Positions 1 through 8,039 of a stretch of DNA of 64,000 nt are shown piece after piece. Made by a program: the position numbers and the translations under genes. The notes below the pieces were generated by a model, which did no database searches, was not told the DNA's origin, and saw nothing but the letters and a program-made list of their open reading frames with translations. The stretch's first letter is position 1; each line of letters starts with the position of its first letter. Source of the stretch: Clostridia bacterium (GTDB taxonomy: Bacteria; Bacillota; Clostridia; Acetivibrionales; DSM-2933); the NCBI GenBank assembly GCA_026418275.1, contig JAOABQ010000067.1, positions 25,844 to 89,843 of the forward strand, in the 5' to 3' direction.

Positions 1-1
1 T

Positions 2-277
2 GTAGAGTTGGGAATTGACCCGAAAATTGCACGCTGCTCCTTATCTCATGCCCGTTATACTAAAATGAGTTGTTCTATTGAAGAGCTTATTGTTGCTCTA
101 TCAGATAATCTCTGGAAGGGTAAACGTGATGAAATCTTAGAATTAATGGTAATTGATGACGTTGCTAAACAACTAGGAAAAGAACGGTGGAACATGTATG
201 TAGAATTAGATGAATGCTTCGAAAACATTGCTATGAAAGGAAATGAACGATTGAGCCGTAGCTGCAATAGCTTTTGA
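2..277 (+). CDS. HD-domain-like protein, 3' fragment
   Basis: The reading frame is open at the left window edge, so only the last 91 codons are seen and the start lies outside. A TTG at position 8 is in frame, but nothing like a ribosome binding site can be placed before it. The residues (IDPKIARCSLSHARY, then ALSDNLWKGKR and a run of helical, acidic sequence) look like the C-terminal helices of an HD-type metal-dependent phosphohydrolase. This rests on general resemblance only, because the HD motif itself is not in the window. If the element proposed at cotJC is real, this gene is probably inside it. Confidence 0.5.
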   Translation, partial: VELGIDPKIARCSLSHARYTKMSCSIEELIVALSDNLWKGKRDEILELMVIDDVAKQLGKERWNMYVELDECFENIAMKGNERLSRSCNSF

Positions 278-327
278 GATTATCATTAGTATGGTTATAA
301 TGGTTTGTTCAGTATGAGTGCGGAGCT

Positions 328-342
328 GCAGTCAGTGACTGC
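328..342. promoter_or_regulatory. 15-nt palindrome upstream of leader ORF
   Basis: A perfect odd palindrome with 7-bp arms, GCAGTCA-G-TGACTGC, lies 27 bp before the leader ORF at 369. It could be an operator for the leader/phosphoesterase unit. No regulator can be named. Confidence 0.3.
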
Positions 343-368
343 AATTCAGAAGTGAAAGGGGAGAGAGA

Positions 369-449
369 ATGTTTGATAAAGAACTTGTACCCATCTATGC
401 AGTGCTATTACTGCTTGTACTACTATTCACAATGAATATTTATTATTGA
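369..449 (+). CDS. 26-aa hydrophobic leader ORF
   Basis: A 26-codon ORF starts with ATG behind a strong AAAGGGGAGAGAGA ribosome binding site. It encodes a charged N-terminus (MFDKELVP) followed by one Leu/Val-rich hydrophobic stretch. Its TGA stop (447-449) overlaps the TTG start of the downstream metallophosphoesterase (446-448), so translation of the two is probably coupled. The strong binding site, and the absence of an independent one for the downstream gene, are the reasons to believe it is translated. It may be a small membrane protein or simply a translational leader. No family is recognised. Confidence 0.5.
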   Translation: MFDKELVPIYAVLLLLVLLFTMNIYY

Positions 450-1303
450 AAGCTATTATTACCAGGCAGTTTAAGAAAGTACTTATAAGTAAGGTGTCCA
501 TTATTTGTTTTACTTCAACACTTGTTGCTTTTTTATGTTTTTTATACGCATACTTCATTGAACCGTATAATATTCAAGTAAGTACAACTAATGTTTTTTC
601 TGGTAAACTGGTTAACGAGAGTTTAAGGATAGTACATATATCCGATTTGCACTGTGATACAAAAACAAGGAACGAATATAAACTAAAAGAGTTAATCAAC
701 CCTTTACAGCCTGATATTATTGTTTTTACGGGAGATTCCTTAAACTCATTGCAAGCATTACCTAATTTTAAGGCGTCACTTCAGGGACTTAATGCAAAGT
801 TTGGGAAATTTGCAGTGAAGGGAAATATAGATGTTTGGTATTATGACCAACAGGATGTTTTTTCCGAAACTGGATTTAAGGTATTAGATAATGAAGCAAT
901 AAAGTTGAAAAAGGGGAATGAGATATTTCACATCGCAGGTATACCATACGGTAGTGAATACATGACGAAAAAAGTAATAGACAAGATTCCTTCAAGTACT
1001 TACAACGTTTTTTTATATCACACGCCTGACTTGATTGAGGATAAAAATATTAAAAACATTGACCTTTATTTAGCAGGACATACGCATGGTGGACAGATAA
1101 GGTTACCGTTATATGGAGCTTTAGTAACCTTATCTAAGTTTGGGAAGAAGTACGAAATGGGGAGATATCAAGTTCAAGATACTTTGCTGTATGTTAATAG
1201 AGGTATAGGAATGGAGGGGGGATCAGCTCCTAGGATGAGGTTTTTAGCCCGTCCTGAAATAACGGTTGTTGATGTGAAACCCAAGAAGTTGGGAATTGAG
1301 TAA
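446..1303 (+). CDS. Membrane-anchored metallophosphoesterase (YkuE-like)
   Basis: A 285-residue calcineurin-like phosphoesterase with an N-terminal membrane helix at about residues 15-38. The dinuclear metal site motifs are visible in order: D67-L-H69 in HISDLHCD, GD at 96-97, GN-x-D at 126-129 (GNID rather than the usual GNHD), a His in YHTPD (192) and GHTHGG at 211-216. The C-terminal half (GIGMEGGSAPRMRF, then a PEI motif) is typical of the YkuE/LpxG-type subgroup, which acts at the membrane on phosphorylated or lipid-linked substrates. The actual substrate is not known. Translation starts at a TTG that overlaps the stop of the 26-aa leader ORF. The change of GNHD to GNID replaces a usual catalytic His, so activity may be altered. 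Confidence 0.85.
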   Translation: MKAIITRQFKKVLISKVSIICFTSTLVAFLCFLYAYFIEPYNIQVSTTNVFSGKLVNESLRIVHISDLHCDTKTRNEYKLKELINPLQPDIIVFTGDSLNSLQALPNFKASLQGLNAKFGKFAVKGNIDVWYYDQQDVFSETGFKVLDNEAIKLKKGNEIFHIAGIPYGSEYMTKKVIDKIPSSTYNVFLYHTPDLIEDKNIKNIDLYLAGHTHGGQIRLPLYGALVTLSKFGKKYEMGRYQVQDTLLYVNRGIGMEGGSAPRMRFLARPEITVVDVKPKKLGIE

Positions 1304-1311
1304 TTGTATAT

Positions 1312-1346
1312 TAGAGGGGATTAAATCAAATCATTGCCCCTCTTTT
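1312..1346 (+). terminator. Intrinsic terminator after metallophosphoesterase
   Basis: AGAGGGG and CCCCTCT form a 7-bp stem followed by T residues, 9 nt after the phosphoesterase stop codon. The loop is about 16 nt. Confidence 0.6.
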
Positions 1347-1444
1347 GGCACGGCTTATGGAGCAAAATAGAATATAAGAAAAGGTTACGCGATTTCTTGA
1401 ACCGGGTTTACTAAAATTGTTTATTAAGTAATAGGAGGAATAAA

Positions 1445-2257
1445 ATGAGTAAGTCGCATGAAATTAGTAGATTTCAAAACAGATTCACAAATGATATTAT
1501 TGAAGTGGCAGCTGTCACAGGGGCATCAGGAGTTGCTGCGGGAAAAGCAGGTGGAGATATTCTGTGGAATGCATCAATTGATTTGATTGCATGGAAAAGT
1601 TTACATGATAATGAATGTGTAGTAAAAGAAGAGTTGCGACTTGAATGGTTGGTTGATGATGAAGAATGGAAAAAATCAAAAGATATTTTGCAAAAGAATT
1701 CAGTTGTAAGATTGCAGGTGCGTAGGGGAGAAAAGTCAATGATGCTTATTAAAGTTCTGGAAACAGAATATAGAGATGATGATTTAGAAATGATACTGCA
1801 GGACTCTATGAAACCGGTTTTTTACAATGATGAGGTGTTGGGTGAGTTTGAACTTGATAAGAGTGTTACGCTTTTTGAAAAGAAGATTTCTTGGGCTGGG
1901 GAAGAAGGTAGTTTGTATTTTGATTTGGATGAAGATAAAAATGTCATGAAATCTGCATTGGATACAGCATATGCACTTTTTAATGAGCAGGATGAGTGGA
2001 ATAGAAAAATTAGAGGTTATGCATCAGATGAACTGGTAGAATTGGCGAATGAATGGCTCCAGGATAACGATGAGGCAGAGACAGATGAGATTACAAAAGA
2101 AATGTTCATTGATTTCATGGAATTAGACAGCATAAATGTTTTTCCGGAAGGTGAGTTTGAAATATTCTTTTTTGATGGAGGTATGTTTTGGGGACACGCT
2201 ATCATTGTAAGCGGGAATATTAATGGAAATCTAACTTCAGCGCATATTGCAGGATAA
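1445..2257 (+). CDS. DUF2262 domain-containing protein
   Basis: A 270-residue soluble, acidic protein with a clear AATAGGAGGAATAAA binding site before its ATG. The middle part (LGEFELDKSVTLFEKKISW at about residues 136-154) matches the pattern of DUF2262, which has no established biochemical function. The N-terminal 120 residues are a separate alpha/beta segment, and the C-terminus is helical with a Trp/Phe-rich beta tail (FFFDGGMFWGHAIIVSG). There is no signal peptide or membrane segment. Small DUF proteins of this kind occur in accessory and polymorphic-toxin loci, and an immunity-like role is possible but is only inference. It sits alone, between a terminator and the recombinase region. 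Confidence 0.7.
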   Translation: MSKSHEISRFQNRFTNDIIEVAAVTGASGVAAGKAGGDILWNASIDLIAWKSLHDNECVVKEELRLEWLVDDEEWKKSKDILQKNSVVRLQVRRGEKSMMLIKVLETEYRDDDLEMILQDSMKPVFYNDEVLGEFELDKSVTLFEKKISWAGEEGSLYFDLDEDKNVMKSALDTAYALFNEQDEWNRKIRGYASDELVELANEWLQDNDEAETDEITKEMFIDFMELDSINVFPEGEFEIFFFDGGMFWGHAIIVSGNINGNLTSAHIAG

Positions 2258-2702
2258 ATGTGTTTCATAAAAGAATGTGGCTTCGTCAAGGCAATACATA
2301 CTGTAACAAAGTATTTGAGATTGAAAAGACTCTTGGGAACCTTTCATACGAAATGCGCAAATCGGAGCGAAAAACCATATTCTTTTCTCCTGCATTTCAA
2401 TATTAATCTAAAACTCTCTGGATGGATTCTATATTTTATATTATAAAATACGAAAAATTGTTAAAAGTTACAGACTGGTTAAGATCAATTTATTTAAAAG
2501 TTACATGTATTAAGGGGGTCATTTCGAACAAAACTGGGACTTTCTTTTTTGTATGCAAAGATATGAGCCAAGCCCTGGAGAAAAATATATGACAAGCAAT
2601 AAAAGAAATTTTATACTTTGGAGTTTTGTAGGACGTGTAACAAATTTTATTTTGCCGACATAATTTTAAGTGAAGAGAATATGTATTAGGGAGGCTTTTA
2701 TT
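2258..2702. other. Non-coding stretch before recombinase
   Basis: About 445 bp between the DUF2262 gene and the small ORF at 2703. An open frame at 2258-2446 has no ribosome binding site and no recognisable sequence, so it was not called. The stretch contains the short direct repeat TTAAAAGTTAC at about 2461 and 2494, and the AT-rich segment around 2636-2665 could hold the recombinase promoter. Codons that would continue cotJC were looked for on the minus strand and not found. Confidence 0.5.
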
Positions 2703-2801
2703 ATGTCAAAAATAGAAGTTTTGGATGAAGTTTTGGAAATGCTGATAAAAGAAGCAATGAAACAGATTGACCGGGAAAAGAGTGAAAACCGTGAGAGATA
2801 G
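2703..2801 (+). CDS. 32-aa small ORF upstream of recombinase
   Basis: A 32-codon ORF with a GGGAGG binding site at about -12, ending 8 bp before the recombinase start. The product is a single amphipathic, highly charged helix (VLDEVLEMLIKEAMKQ followed by a Lys/Arg/Glu-rich tail). The tight spacing suggests cotranscription with the recombinase. Small proteins next to large serine recombinases can be recombination directionality factors, as SprB is for SprA of SP-beta in B. subtilis. That role is inference here, since no homology is visible. Confidence 0.45.
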   Translation: MSKIEVLDEVLEMLIKEAMKQIDREKSENRER

Positions 2802-2809
2802 GGGTTTTT

Positions 2810-4417
2810 ATGGAGGATAAGAAGTACATTCCGCCTTTGGTTTTGAATGGGGGATTTAAGGAGTATAAAAGCTGCAAGGATTCCCTAAATGAAGAAAACC
2901 TGGATGTGGGAGGCTACATACGGATATCCACAAAAAAAGACAGCCAGCAGACTTCGGTTGAAAATCAGAAGAAGTATTTGAAGGAATGGGCTCAAATTAA
3001 CAAGTACAATCTTGTAAGGTTTTACATTGATATTAAAAGCGGTGCGTATAGTTATTTGAGAAATGAAATGAGCCAGCTCCGTGATGATGTGAAAGAGGGT
3101 AAAATAAAGGGTATTCTTTCAAAAGAGATTTCCAGAACCTCAAGAGATATTATGGATATTTTGGAGCTTAAAAGGTCCCTTGCAGATCAGGGGGCTTTCT
3201 TTATATCCATTAAAGAAGGCTATGACAGCAGAACGGATGATGATGAGTTTTTATTGGTAATCCACGCAGGGCTTGCACAAAAGGAGAGAAAAACTACAAG
3301 CTCAAGGGTGAAAATTACACAGATGATTAAAGCTAGGGAAGGAAAGACGAATGTACCTTGTCCTGCGTATGGATACAAGCTTTCAGAAGACAGACAACAC
3401 CTTAAGGTAGATGCGGATGCTGCAAAGGTATATCAGATGATTGTGGAAAAATACCTGGAAGGATGGGGGCAGCTTAAAATTTGCCAGTGGCTCAACAGTC
3501 AAGGTATTCGGTCCAAAAGGAGTGACCGGTGGAATACCAATTCGATTAAAACAATTCTAACAAATCCTGTCTACCTTGGGATTACAATTTATAACGCAAC
3601 GACTTTGGTGCGGGACAGCCGCGGGAGACAAAAAAGGGTTGTCCGCCCAATGGAGGATTGGGTTGTTTGTCACAATACCCATGAGCCGTTAATTACCAAG
3701 GAGAAATTCGATAAAATACAGGACATCATCAAGGAAAGGAAGGAGAAAGATAACAAAGCCTGGTCTTGTGACAAAAAGTATCTTCTTTCAGGGATACTAT
3801 TTTGTGAAGAATGCAAGCAAAAAGTATTCGGTGCCAAAATGCATTATAAGAAAAGCAAGACACGGAGAGAAGAAAAAACCTATTACAAATATGCAGATCA
3901 GAACCGGAGTGGAACCTGCAAATTTAGAAGCTGGGATATGAAAAAGCTGGATGATTTTGTCCTTAACGAAATTAAACAGTTTTTTAGCGATAAGGTACTT
4001 TTGGAAGAGCGGATTAAAGTGAAGCAGTTCCTTTATAACAGTAACCTTACACATGAAAAGGAAGAAAGGGAAAAATTACAGCTTGCCGTCGAACGTATAA
4101 ATGCTGCGGTCCGTAAACAGCAGGAAGCTTATGAAAACGGGATTATAACGTTGCCGGAATACAAGGAGAGAATGGAAGAGCTTAGAAACCATAAAAGCGG
4201 TCTTCTACTTAAGTTTGACCAAATTAACAAGAAACTCCAAAAGGTGGACCGGTTGGAAGAAAAGTTTAATCAGATTAAAGAAAAGGTTATAAAGATCATT
4301 GAAAATATGGATCAGCTTGATTATACTACAAAGGAAGCACTTCTAAAAAAGATAATAAAACACGTGTTTATCCGGGAAGACTATACGGTCCGGATTGTTT
4401 ATAATTTTGAAGAATGA
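2810..4417 (+). CDS. Large serine recombinase
   Basis: A 535-residue site-specific DNA integrase/excisionase of the large serine family. The resolvase domain starts at about residue 33 with GGYIRIST, where Ser40 is the expected nucleophile, and includes LSKEISRTSRD with the conserved arginines near residue 110. The recombinase DNA-binding domain follows at about residues 185-300 (PCPAYGYKLSED, then NTNSIKTILTNPVYLG). A zinc ribbon comes next (CDKKYLLSGILFCEEC, with a further Cys in GTCKF), then a long charged coiled coil at about 410-510 as expected for the directionality-controlling arm. All hallmark parts are present, so it is probably functional. Its stop codon lies about 20 bp from the point where cotJC homology breaks off on the opposite strand, so it most likely catalysed that insertion. 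Confidence 0.92.
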   Translation: MEDKKYIPPLVLNGGFKEYKSCKDSLNEENLDVGGYIRISTKKDSQQTSVENQKKYLKEWAQINKYNLVRFYIDIKSGAYSYLRNEMSQLRDDVKEGKIKGILSKEISRTSRDIMDILELKRSLADQGAFFISIKEGYDSRTDDDEFLLVIHAGLAQKERKTTSSRVKITQMIKAREGKTNVPCPAYGYKLSEDRQHLKVDADAAKVYQMIVEKYLEGWGQLKICQWLNSQGIRSKRSDRWNTNSIKTILTNPVYLGITIYNATTLVRDSRGRQKRVVRPMEDWVVCHNTHEPLITKEKFDKIQDIIKERKEKDNKAWSCDKKYLLSGILFCEECKQKVFGAKMHYKKSKTRREEKTYYKYADQNRSGTCKFRSWDMKKLDDFVLNEIKQFFSDKVLLEERIKVKQFLYNSNLTHEKEEREKLQLAVERINAAVRKQQEAYENGIITLPEYKERMEELRNHKSGLLLKFDQINKKLQKVDRLEEKFNQIKEKVIKIIENMDQLDYTTKEALLKKIIKHVFIREDYTVRIVYNFEE

Positions 4418-4420
4418 AAA

Positions 4421-4534
4421 TCATAAAAACATGAAATCCGGCCCGCCATACTGGGTGATGATATACTTAGCCATTTTAGGATTGCAGTTTTTTATTCTTA
4501 CCGGGTATTCAAGTTTTTTTTCATAAATCCACAT
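4421..4534 (-). pseudogene. cotJC: cotJC 5' fragment, interrupted
   Basis: Reading the minus strand from an ATG at 4534, behind a TAGGAGGT binding site, gives a 37-codon frame. Its first 33 residues (MWIYEKKLEYPVRI..., then MAKYIITQYGGPD) match the start of the manganese-catalase-like spore coat protein CotJC. After GGPD the CotJC sequence stops abruptly, at about 4436-4440, and the frame ends five residues later at TGA. The remaining roughly 150 residues are not found in the 4.4 kb to the left. The gene is third in the cotJA-cotJB-cotJC order. The break abuts the 3' end of a serine recombinase gene, so this looks like an integration site, with the rest of cotJC expected beyond the left window edge. 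Confidence 0.85.
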
Positions 4535-4628
4535 TTTTAGACCTCCTATAAATTTTTTACATGGAAAAGATCAGTGGTTGTCAACAGGAAACTTGCATAG
4601 GGAACATGAATAATTTACAACACTTACA

Positions 4629-4874
4629 TCAACCTTCCCACGGCCAGGGGCTTTCAATCCATCTCCAGGGGCAGCCGCTGGGGGTGTTCACAGTTAGTGG
4701 CCCATAAAGTCTTTCATAATTATTTCTCAATATTTTTGCCCTTTGGACACTTTGGTTGAAAAGGTCGATGGTTCTTTTGTCATATGGATGGGTATTCAAA
4801 TAAAGGTTTAGGTCAATGACTGTAAAGTCGGCAGCCATAACCTCTCTCAGCATTCTTTCACGGTTTGCGTCCAT
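4629..4874 (-). CDS. cotJB: Spore coat protein CotJB
   Basis: An 81-residue protein with the CotJB pattern: a helical N-terminus (MLREVMAADFTVIDLNLYLN), HPYD, then a helix ending in NYERLYGPLT and a Trp/Pro-rich tail. CotJB is a component of the inner spore coat laid down by the mother cell. It starts 14 bp after the cotJA stop, behind the binding site GGAGGTGA, and is followed by the broken cotJC. Length is normal for the family, about 80-90 residues. Confidence 0.9.
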   Translation of the reverse strand: MDANRERMLREVMAADFTVIDLNLYLNTHPYDKRTIDLFNQSVQRAKILRNNYERLYGPLTVNTPSGCPWRWIESPWPWEG

Positions 4875-4888
4875 TTTATCACCTCCGG

Positions 4889-5095
4889 TTATTGGTCAAC
4901 GACATACTCAGGGTCAACACCATAGGGGCGGTCCAGCTCAGGAAAGATAGTTCCCCGGTCTAAACCTGTCATAGGCGGGTATATACAAGTAAGATACTGA
5001 AAAGGTACATAAGCATGGGCAAGCATCGGCATGGATGGATACATTGGATTGGGATATTGCATTGGTGTTGGGGTATTTAAACGGTCATCAAACAT
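4889..5095 (-). CDS. cotJA: Spore coat associated protein CotJA
   Basis: A 68-residue Pro/Met/Tyr-rich protein with the CotJA signature AHAYVPFQYLTCIYPP and LDRGTIFPELDRPY. It is the first gene of the minus-strand cotJ operon and has a strong AAGGAGGGAG binding site. It is needed for assembly of CotJC in the coat in Bacillus; the same role is inferred here. The operon would normally be transcribed in the mother cell by sigma-E, but no convincing sigma-E boxes could be fixed in the AT-rich upstream sequence. Confidence 0.9.
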   Translation of the reverse strand: MFDDRLNTPTPMQYPNPMYPSMPMLAHAYVPFQYLTCIYPPMTGLDRGTIFPELDRPYGVDPEYVVDQ

Positions 5096-5138
5096 GAAAC
5101 TCCCTCCTTAACTTTATTTTATTAACATAATATTCGTT

Positions 5139-5228
5139 ATGGGAATGAAAGGTGTCATTGGTTTGAAGGTTTTCATAGGGACTTCCGCAAATGGCAAAAC
5201 AAAAGTAACAATCTGCCTAATGCTTTGA
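5139..5228 (+). pseudogene. Possible remnant of a cobyrinate synthase-type P-loop gene
   Basis: A 29-codon frame (MGMKGVIGLKVFIGT, then SANGKTKVTICLM) resembles the first residues of cobyrinate a,c-diamide synthase-type ATPases, which begin with a P-loop of the form GTSSGSGKTTVT. Part of the P-loop is missing, and the frame stops immediately afterwards with no continuation in other frames. No convincing binding site precedes it. It is best read as a gene relic between cotJA and the DUF4330 gene, and the resemblance is short. Confidence 0.3.
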
Positions 5229-5411
5229 AAGCTCTTAAGGTATTTGTAACTTTTTTTAATCTAATTGTAATTTATTGCATGATTAATAACTCTACAATAA
5301 AAGCAGTTGTTTTGAATGAAAGGATTAACTTACGATCTAACTTTATTTTTACAAGCCCTGAAACAGGAGAAAAATAAAATACATTACAGATAAGGAAGTG
5401 GGGGAACGTTA

Positions 5412-5906
5412 GTGCTTATGCATTTAAAAAGCAAAATGGCAAAACTGAATATGATGGATATTTTTTTGCTGATCTTTTTGGTGTTGATATTAGGTGCAGT
5501 TGTATACAAATTCGGTTTTAATGGGATTTGGGGCTCATCTAAGGACGATGGGTTATTGATTGAACTTTATCAGGAAGAAGTACCCGAATATGTTGCTAAA
5601 AGTATAAAAGTCGGTGATATCGTGATCGAAAATGTTCAAAGCGCAGAGTTCGGAAAGGTCACAGAAATTAAGACCGGTAAATCAGTTTCATGGGCACAAA
5701 CGTCCCAGGGGCAATTTGTTGCTTCTTCGAAGGAGGGTTATGCGTCCATATATATTACTGTAAAAGGAATCGGCAAGTATACCGACCGGGGCGTTAAAAT
5801 CGGTTCGGGAACATATCTGATTGGAAAAAGCTTGGATATGAAGGTTGCCAATACTGCATTCTACCCTAAAATTTACAGTATAAAGCGGACCGAGAAAGAA
5901 AAGTAA
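5412..5906 (+). CDS. DUF4330 domain-containing membrane protein
   Basis: A 164-residue protein with one N-terminal transmembrane helix (about residues 16-34, MDIFLLIFLVLILGAVVYKF) and an extracytoplasmic beta-rich domain of the DUF4330 type (VGDIVIENV, FGKVTEI, GSGTYLIGKSLDMK). The function of the family is unknown; it is a single-pass membrane protein found in Firmicutes. The start is taken as GTG at 5412, about 7 bp after GGAAGTGGGGGA; an ATG two codons later is an alternative. It is followed by a terminator and appears monocistronic. Confidence 0.75.
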   Translation: MLMHLKSKMAKLNMMDIFLLIFLVLILGAVVYKFGFNGIWGSSKDDGLLIELYQEEVPEYVAKSIKVGDIVIENVQSAEFGKVTEIKTGKSVSWAQTSQGQFVASSKEGYASIYITVKGIGKYTDRGVKIGSGTYLIGKSLDMKVANTAFYPKIYSIKRTEKEK

Positions 5907-5934
5907 GTGTTCCTTTAGAAGTAAGTGTGAATAG

Positions 5935-5964
5935 AAACCCTGATAAACCGGGGTTTTTTATTTT
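5935..5964 (+). terminator. Intrinsic terminator after DUF4330 gene
   Basis: AAACCC/GGGTTT stem with a 10-nt loop and a T tract, 30 nt after the DUF4330 stop. Confidence 0.65.
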
Positions 5965-6160
5965 GGCTAAAAAGTATGAACTTTTAGAGAGTTGATAAAA
6001 ATAAGGTCGTTAAAATGCATTCATACGTTGCTTGGTAGTGTACTTGATAAGGTAGCAATTATAAAAAGGAAAAAAACTTTAAAAGGTATCTTGTTAAACA
6101 AGGTACTATGTGATATTATATAAATGTAAGAAAAATCGGAAGTGAAGGGAGGCGGTTTGC

Positions 6161-6496
6161 ATGGTGAACATTCAGTTTAAAAAAGGAGTTCTTGAACTTT
6201 GTGTATTATCGATGCTAAGCGGCAAAGACTATTATGGATATGAACTGGTCAACGAAATATCCAAGAATATATTGATTTCTGAAGGTACAATATACCCGCT
6301 ATTAAAGAGGCTCAAGGATGAAGGATATGTTACCACATATCTGGAAGAATCCCAGGAGGGTCCTCCAAGGAAATATTACAAACTGACTGAGCTGGGGGAA
6401 AGTACAAAGGATGAACTGGTAAGTGAGTGGTTGGCATTCATAGAGGGTGTTAATAAAATGATTTTCAAGGAGGATGGGGAACATGAACAGAACTGA
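6161..6496 (+). CDS. PadR family transcriptional regulator
   Basis: A 111-residue protein with the PadR winged-helix fold: [20 protein letters not shown] (helix 1 and turn), [20 protein letters not shown] (recognition helix and wing start), and [13 protein letters not shown] (wing). A C-terminal dimerisation helix follows. It overlaps the next gene (DUF1700) by 14 bp and begins a three-gene unit with DUF1700 and DUF4097 genes. In this common arrangement the regulator controls a membrane sensor/envelope module and itself. The binding site is GGGAGG at about 6148. Confidence 0.9.
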   Translation: MVNIQFKKGVLELCVLSMLSGKDYYGYELVNEISKNILISEGTIYPLLKRLKDEGYVTTYLEESQEGPPRKYYKLTELGESTKDELVSEWLAFIEGVNKMIFKEDGEHEQN

Positions 6497-7061
6497 GTAT
6501 ATAGAATCTTTAAGAAGGCTATTAAGCGGTCTGTCGGATGAAGATCGAAATGACATCATTTATGATTATGAGGAACACTTTCGTATGGGTGTGGAGGATG
6601 GAAAATCTGAGGAAGAAATCGCAAAATCTTTAGGGGACCCCAGAAATGTTGCTAGACAATATAAAGTTGATTATGCGGTAAGAAGAGCAGAAGATAACCG
6701 TTCCATTACCAATATTTCAAGCGCGGTATGGGCATCTATCGGTTTAGGTTTTTTAAATGTAGTGTTTGTTTTGGGACCCTTTATCGGATTGGCAGCGACT
6801 GTTTTTGCAATCTTTGTTTCAGCAGTTGCTGTAACTGCAGCAGGCGCAGCAACTCTCCTGGCAGTGATTTTTCAGCCGTTTCTGGGAGGTTTTGTAGAGA
6901 TGGGTGTAAGTACTCCGGTAGCTATCTTTGCGGCTATAGGCATAACTTCTCTGGGACTTCTCTTTCTGGCTGGTGCGGTGAAATTGGCACAACTATTCTA
7001 TAAAGTGACATTGGCATACTTGAGGTTTAATATTAAGGTTATTACTGGAAGGGGGAAATAA
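6483..7061 (+). CDS. DUF1700 (HAAS-type) membrane protein
   Basis: The start is set at ATG 6483, 8 bp after AAGGAGG; an upstream ATG at 6474 lies inside that binding site. The 192-residue product has the DUF1700 N-terminal helical domain ([45 protein letters not shown]). Three to four hydrophobic helices follow (about residues 80-175). The cytosolic part is thought to work with the adjacent PadR regulator in signalling; the biochemical role is not established. It lies between padR (overlapping) and the DUF4097 gene (2-bp gap). Confidence 0.88.
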   Translation: MNRTEYIESLRRLLSGLSDEDRNDIIYDYEEHFRMGVEDGKSEEEIAKSLGDPRNVARQYKVDYAVRRAEDNRSITNISSAVWASIGLGFLNVVFVLGPFIGLAATVFAIFVSAVAVTAAGAATLLAVIFQPFLGGFVEMGVSTPVAIFAAIGITSLGLLFLAGAVKLAQLFYKVTLAYLRFNIKVITGRGK

Positions 7062-7063
7062 AT

Positions 7064-7924
7064 ATGTTTGATAAATTATTTACCAGAAAAAATATTCTTA
7101 TTTTAGTTGCGATTACAGTAATTTCATTTTCTATAGCAGGTGTTTTGTTTATTACGACCGATGCTAGTAAGCTTTTTGATGAGGGTAGTAAAAATGAAGT
7201 GAATATTGAAAGAAGCTTTCAAAGTGAAGGAGTCCGTGATGTAAAAATTGATGTATCAAGTGCGGATGTCCGTATCATCCCTGTAGAAGAAAAAGATATT
7301 AAAGTTCACCTTACCGGTTGGGCGTCAAAAAGCAGGTCCTCAGAGTTAAAAACAGAATTAAAGGATGGCAGATTAGTCATTGAAGTAGAGAAAAATGAAA
7401 AATTCAGGATTACCATATTTAGTATTGTAAATGATCTTACGTTAAATGTTTATATGCCGAAGGCTTATTCTGAAAATTTGAAGGTGAATACGGTATCTGG
7501 AAACGTATATTTAGATAAGTTTAGTCTTAAAAACCTGGAATGTGACACTGTTTCAGGCAATATCCGTTTGGATTCTGTAGTTTCAAAAGCTGCAAGATTA
7601 AATACTGTATCCGGTGAAGGGGAGCTTGAAGACTGCTCTGGAGACTTGGATTTCAAATCAGTATCCGGCGGTTTGGATGCCCGCTACAATACATTTTCAA
7701 ATAATATTAAAGCTGATACCACATCAGGAGATGTGCAGATCAAACTTCCCGAAAGTGCAGAGTTTGAAATCAAATATGATACCATGTCAGGGGATTATGA
7801 GAGTGACTTCCCGGTAACTGTGACTGGGAAGGGATCCAACAGTGGGTTTAGAGGATATAACGGAAGTGACAAAAACAAAATTGAAGTAAATACCGTGTCG
7901 GGTAATTTAAATGTTTATAGATAA
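7064..7924 (+). CDS. DUF4097 family beta-strand repeat protein
   Basis: A 286-residue protein with an N-terminal membrane helix (about residues 9-28) and a long right-handed beta repeat region. The repeat has the form NTVSGNVYLD, DTVSGNIRLD, NTVSGEGEL, KSVSGGLDA, DTTSGDVQI, DTMSGDYES and NTVSGNLNVY, about every 20-25 residues. This is the pattern of DUF4097/LiaG-like proteins found with envelope-stress regulators. It is the last gene of the padR-DUF1700-DUF4097 unit. It probably sits on the outer face of the membrane; ligand and role are unknown. Confidence 0.85.
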   Translation: MFDKLFTRKNILILVAITVISFSIAGVLFITTDASKLFDEGSKNEVNIERSFQSEGVRDVKIDVSSADVRIIPVEEKDIKVHLTGWASKSRSSELKTELKDGRLVIEVEKNEKFRITIFSIVNDLTLNVYMPKAYSENLKVNTVSGNVYLDKFSLKNLECDTVSGNIRLDSVVSKAARLNTVSGEGELEDCSGDLDFKSVSGGLDARYNTFSNNIKADTTSGDVQIKLPESAEFEIKYDTMSGDYESDFPVTVTGKGSNSGFRGYNGSDKNKIEVNTVSGNLNVYR

Positions 7925-8039
7925 GCATCATCATTGATCCCGTTGGCAGTGAATGCACCAATGCTTTATGTAAATTGAAGGACCGTAATTGAACTGGTTG
8001 TGATAAATAAAAAGCACTAGCATAACAGTTTAAATTAAA

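Noticed and set aside
2258..2446. 62-codon frame after the DUF2262 gene
   Set aside because: It has no ribosome binding site, begins right at the previous stop codon and has no recognisable composition or motif.
1..4440. Complete prophage in the left segment
   Set aside because: Only a recombinase is phage-like. No capsid, portal, terminase or lysis genes were seen in the window.
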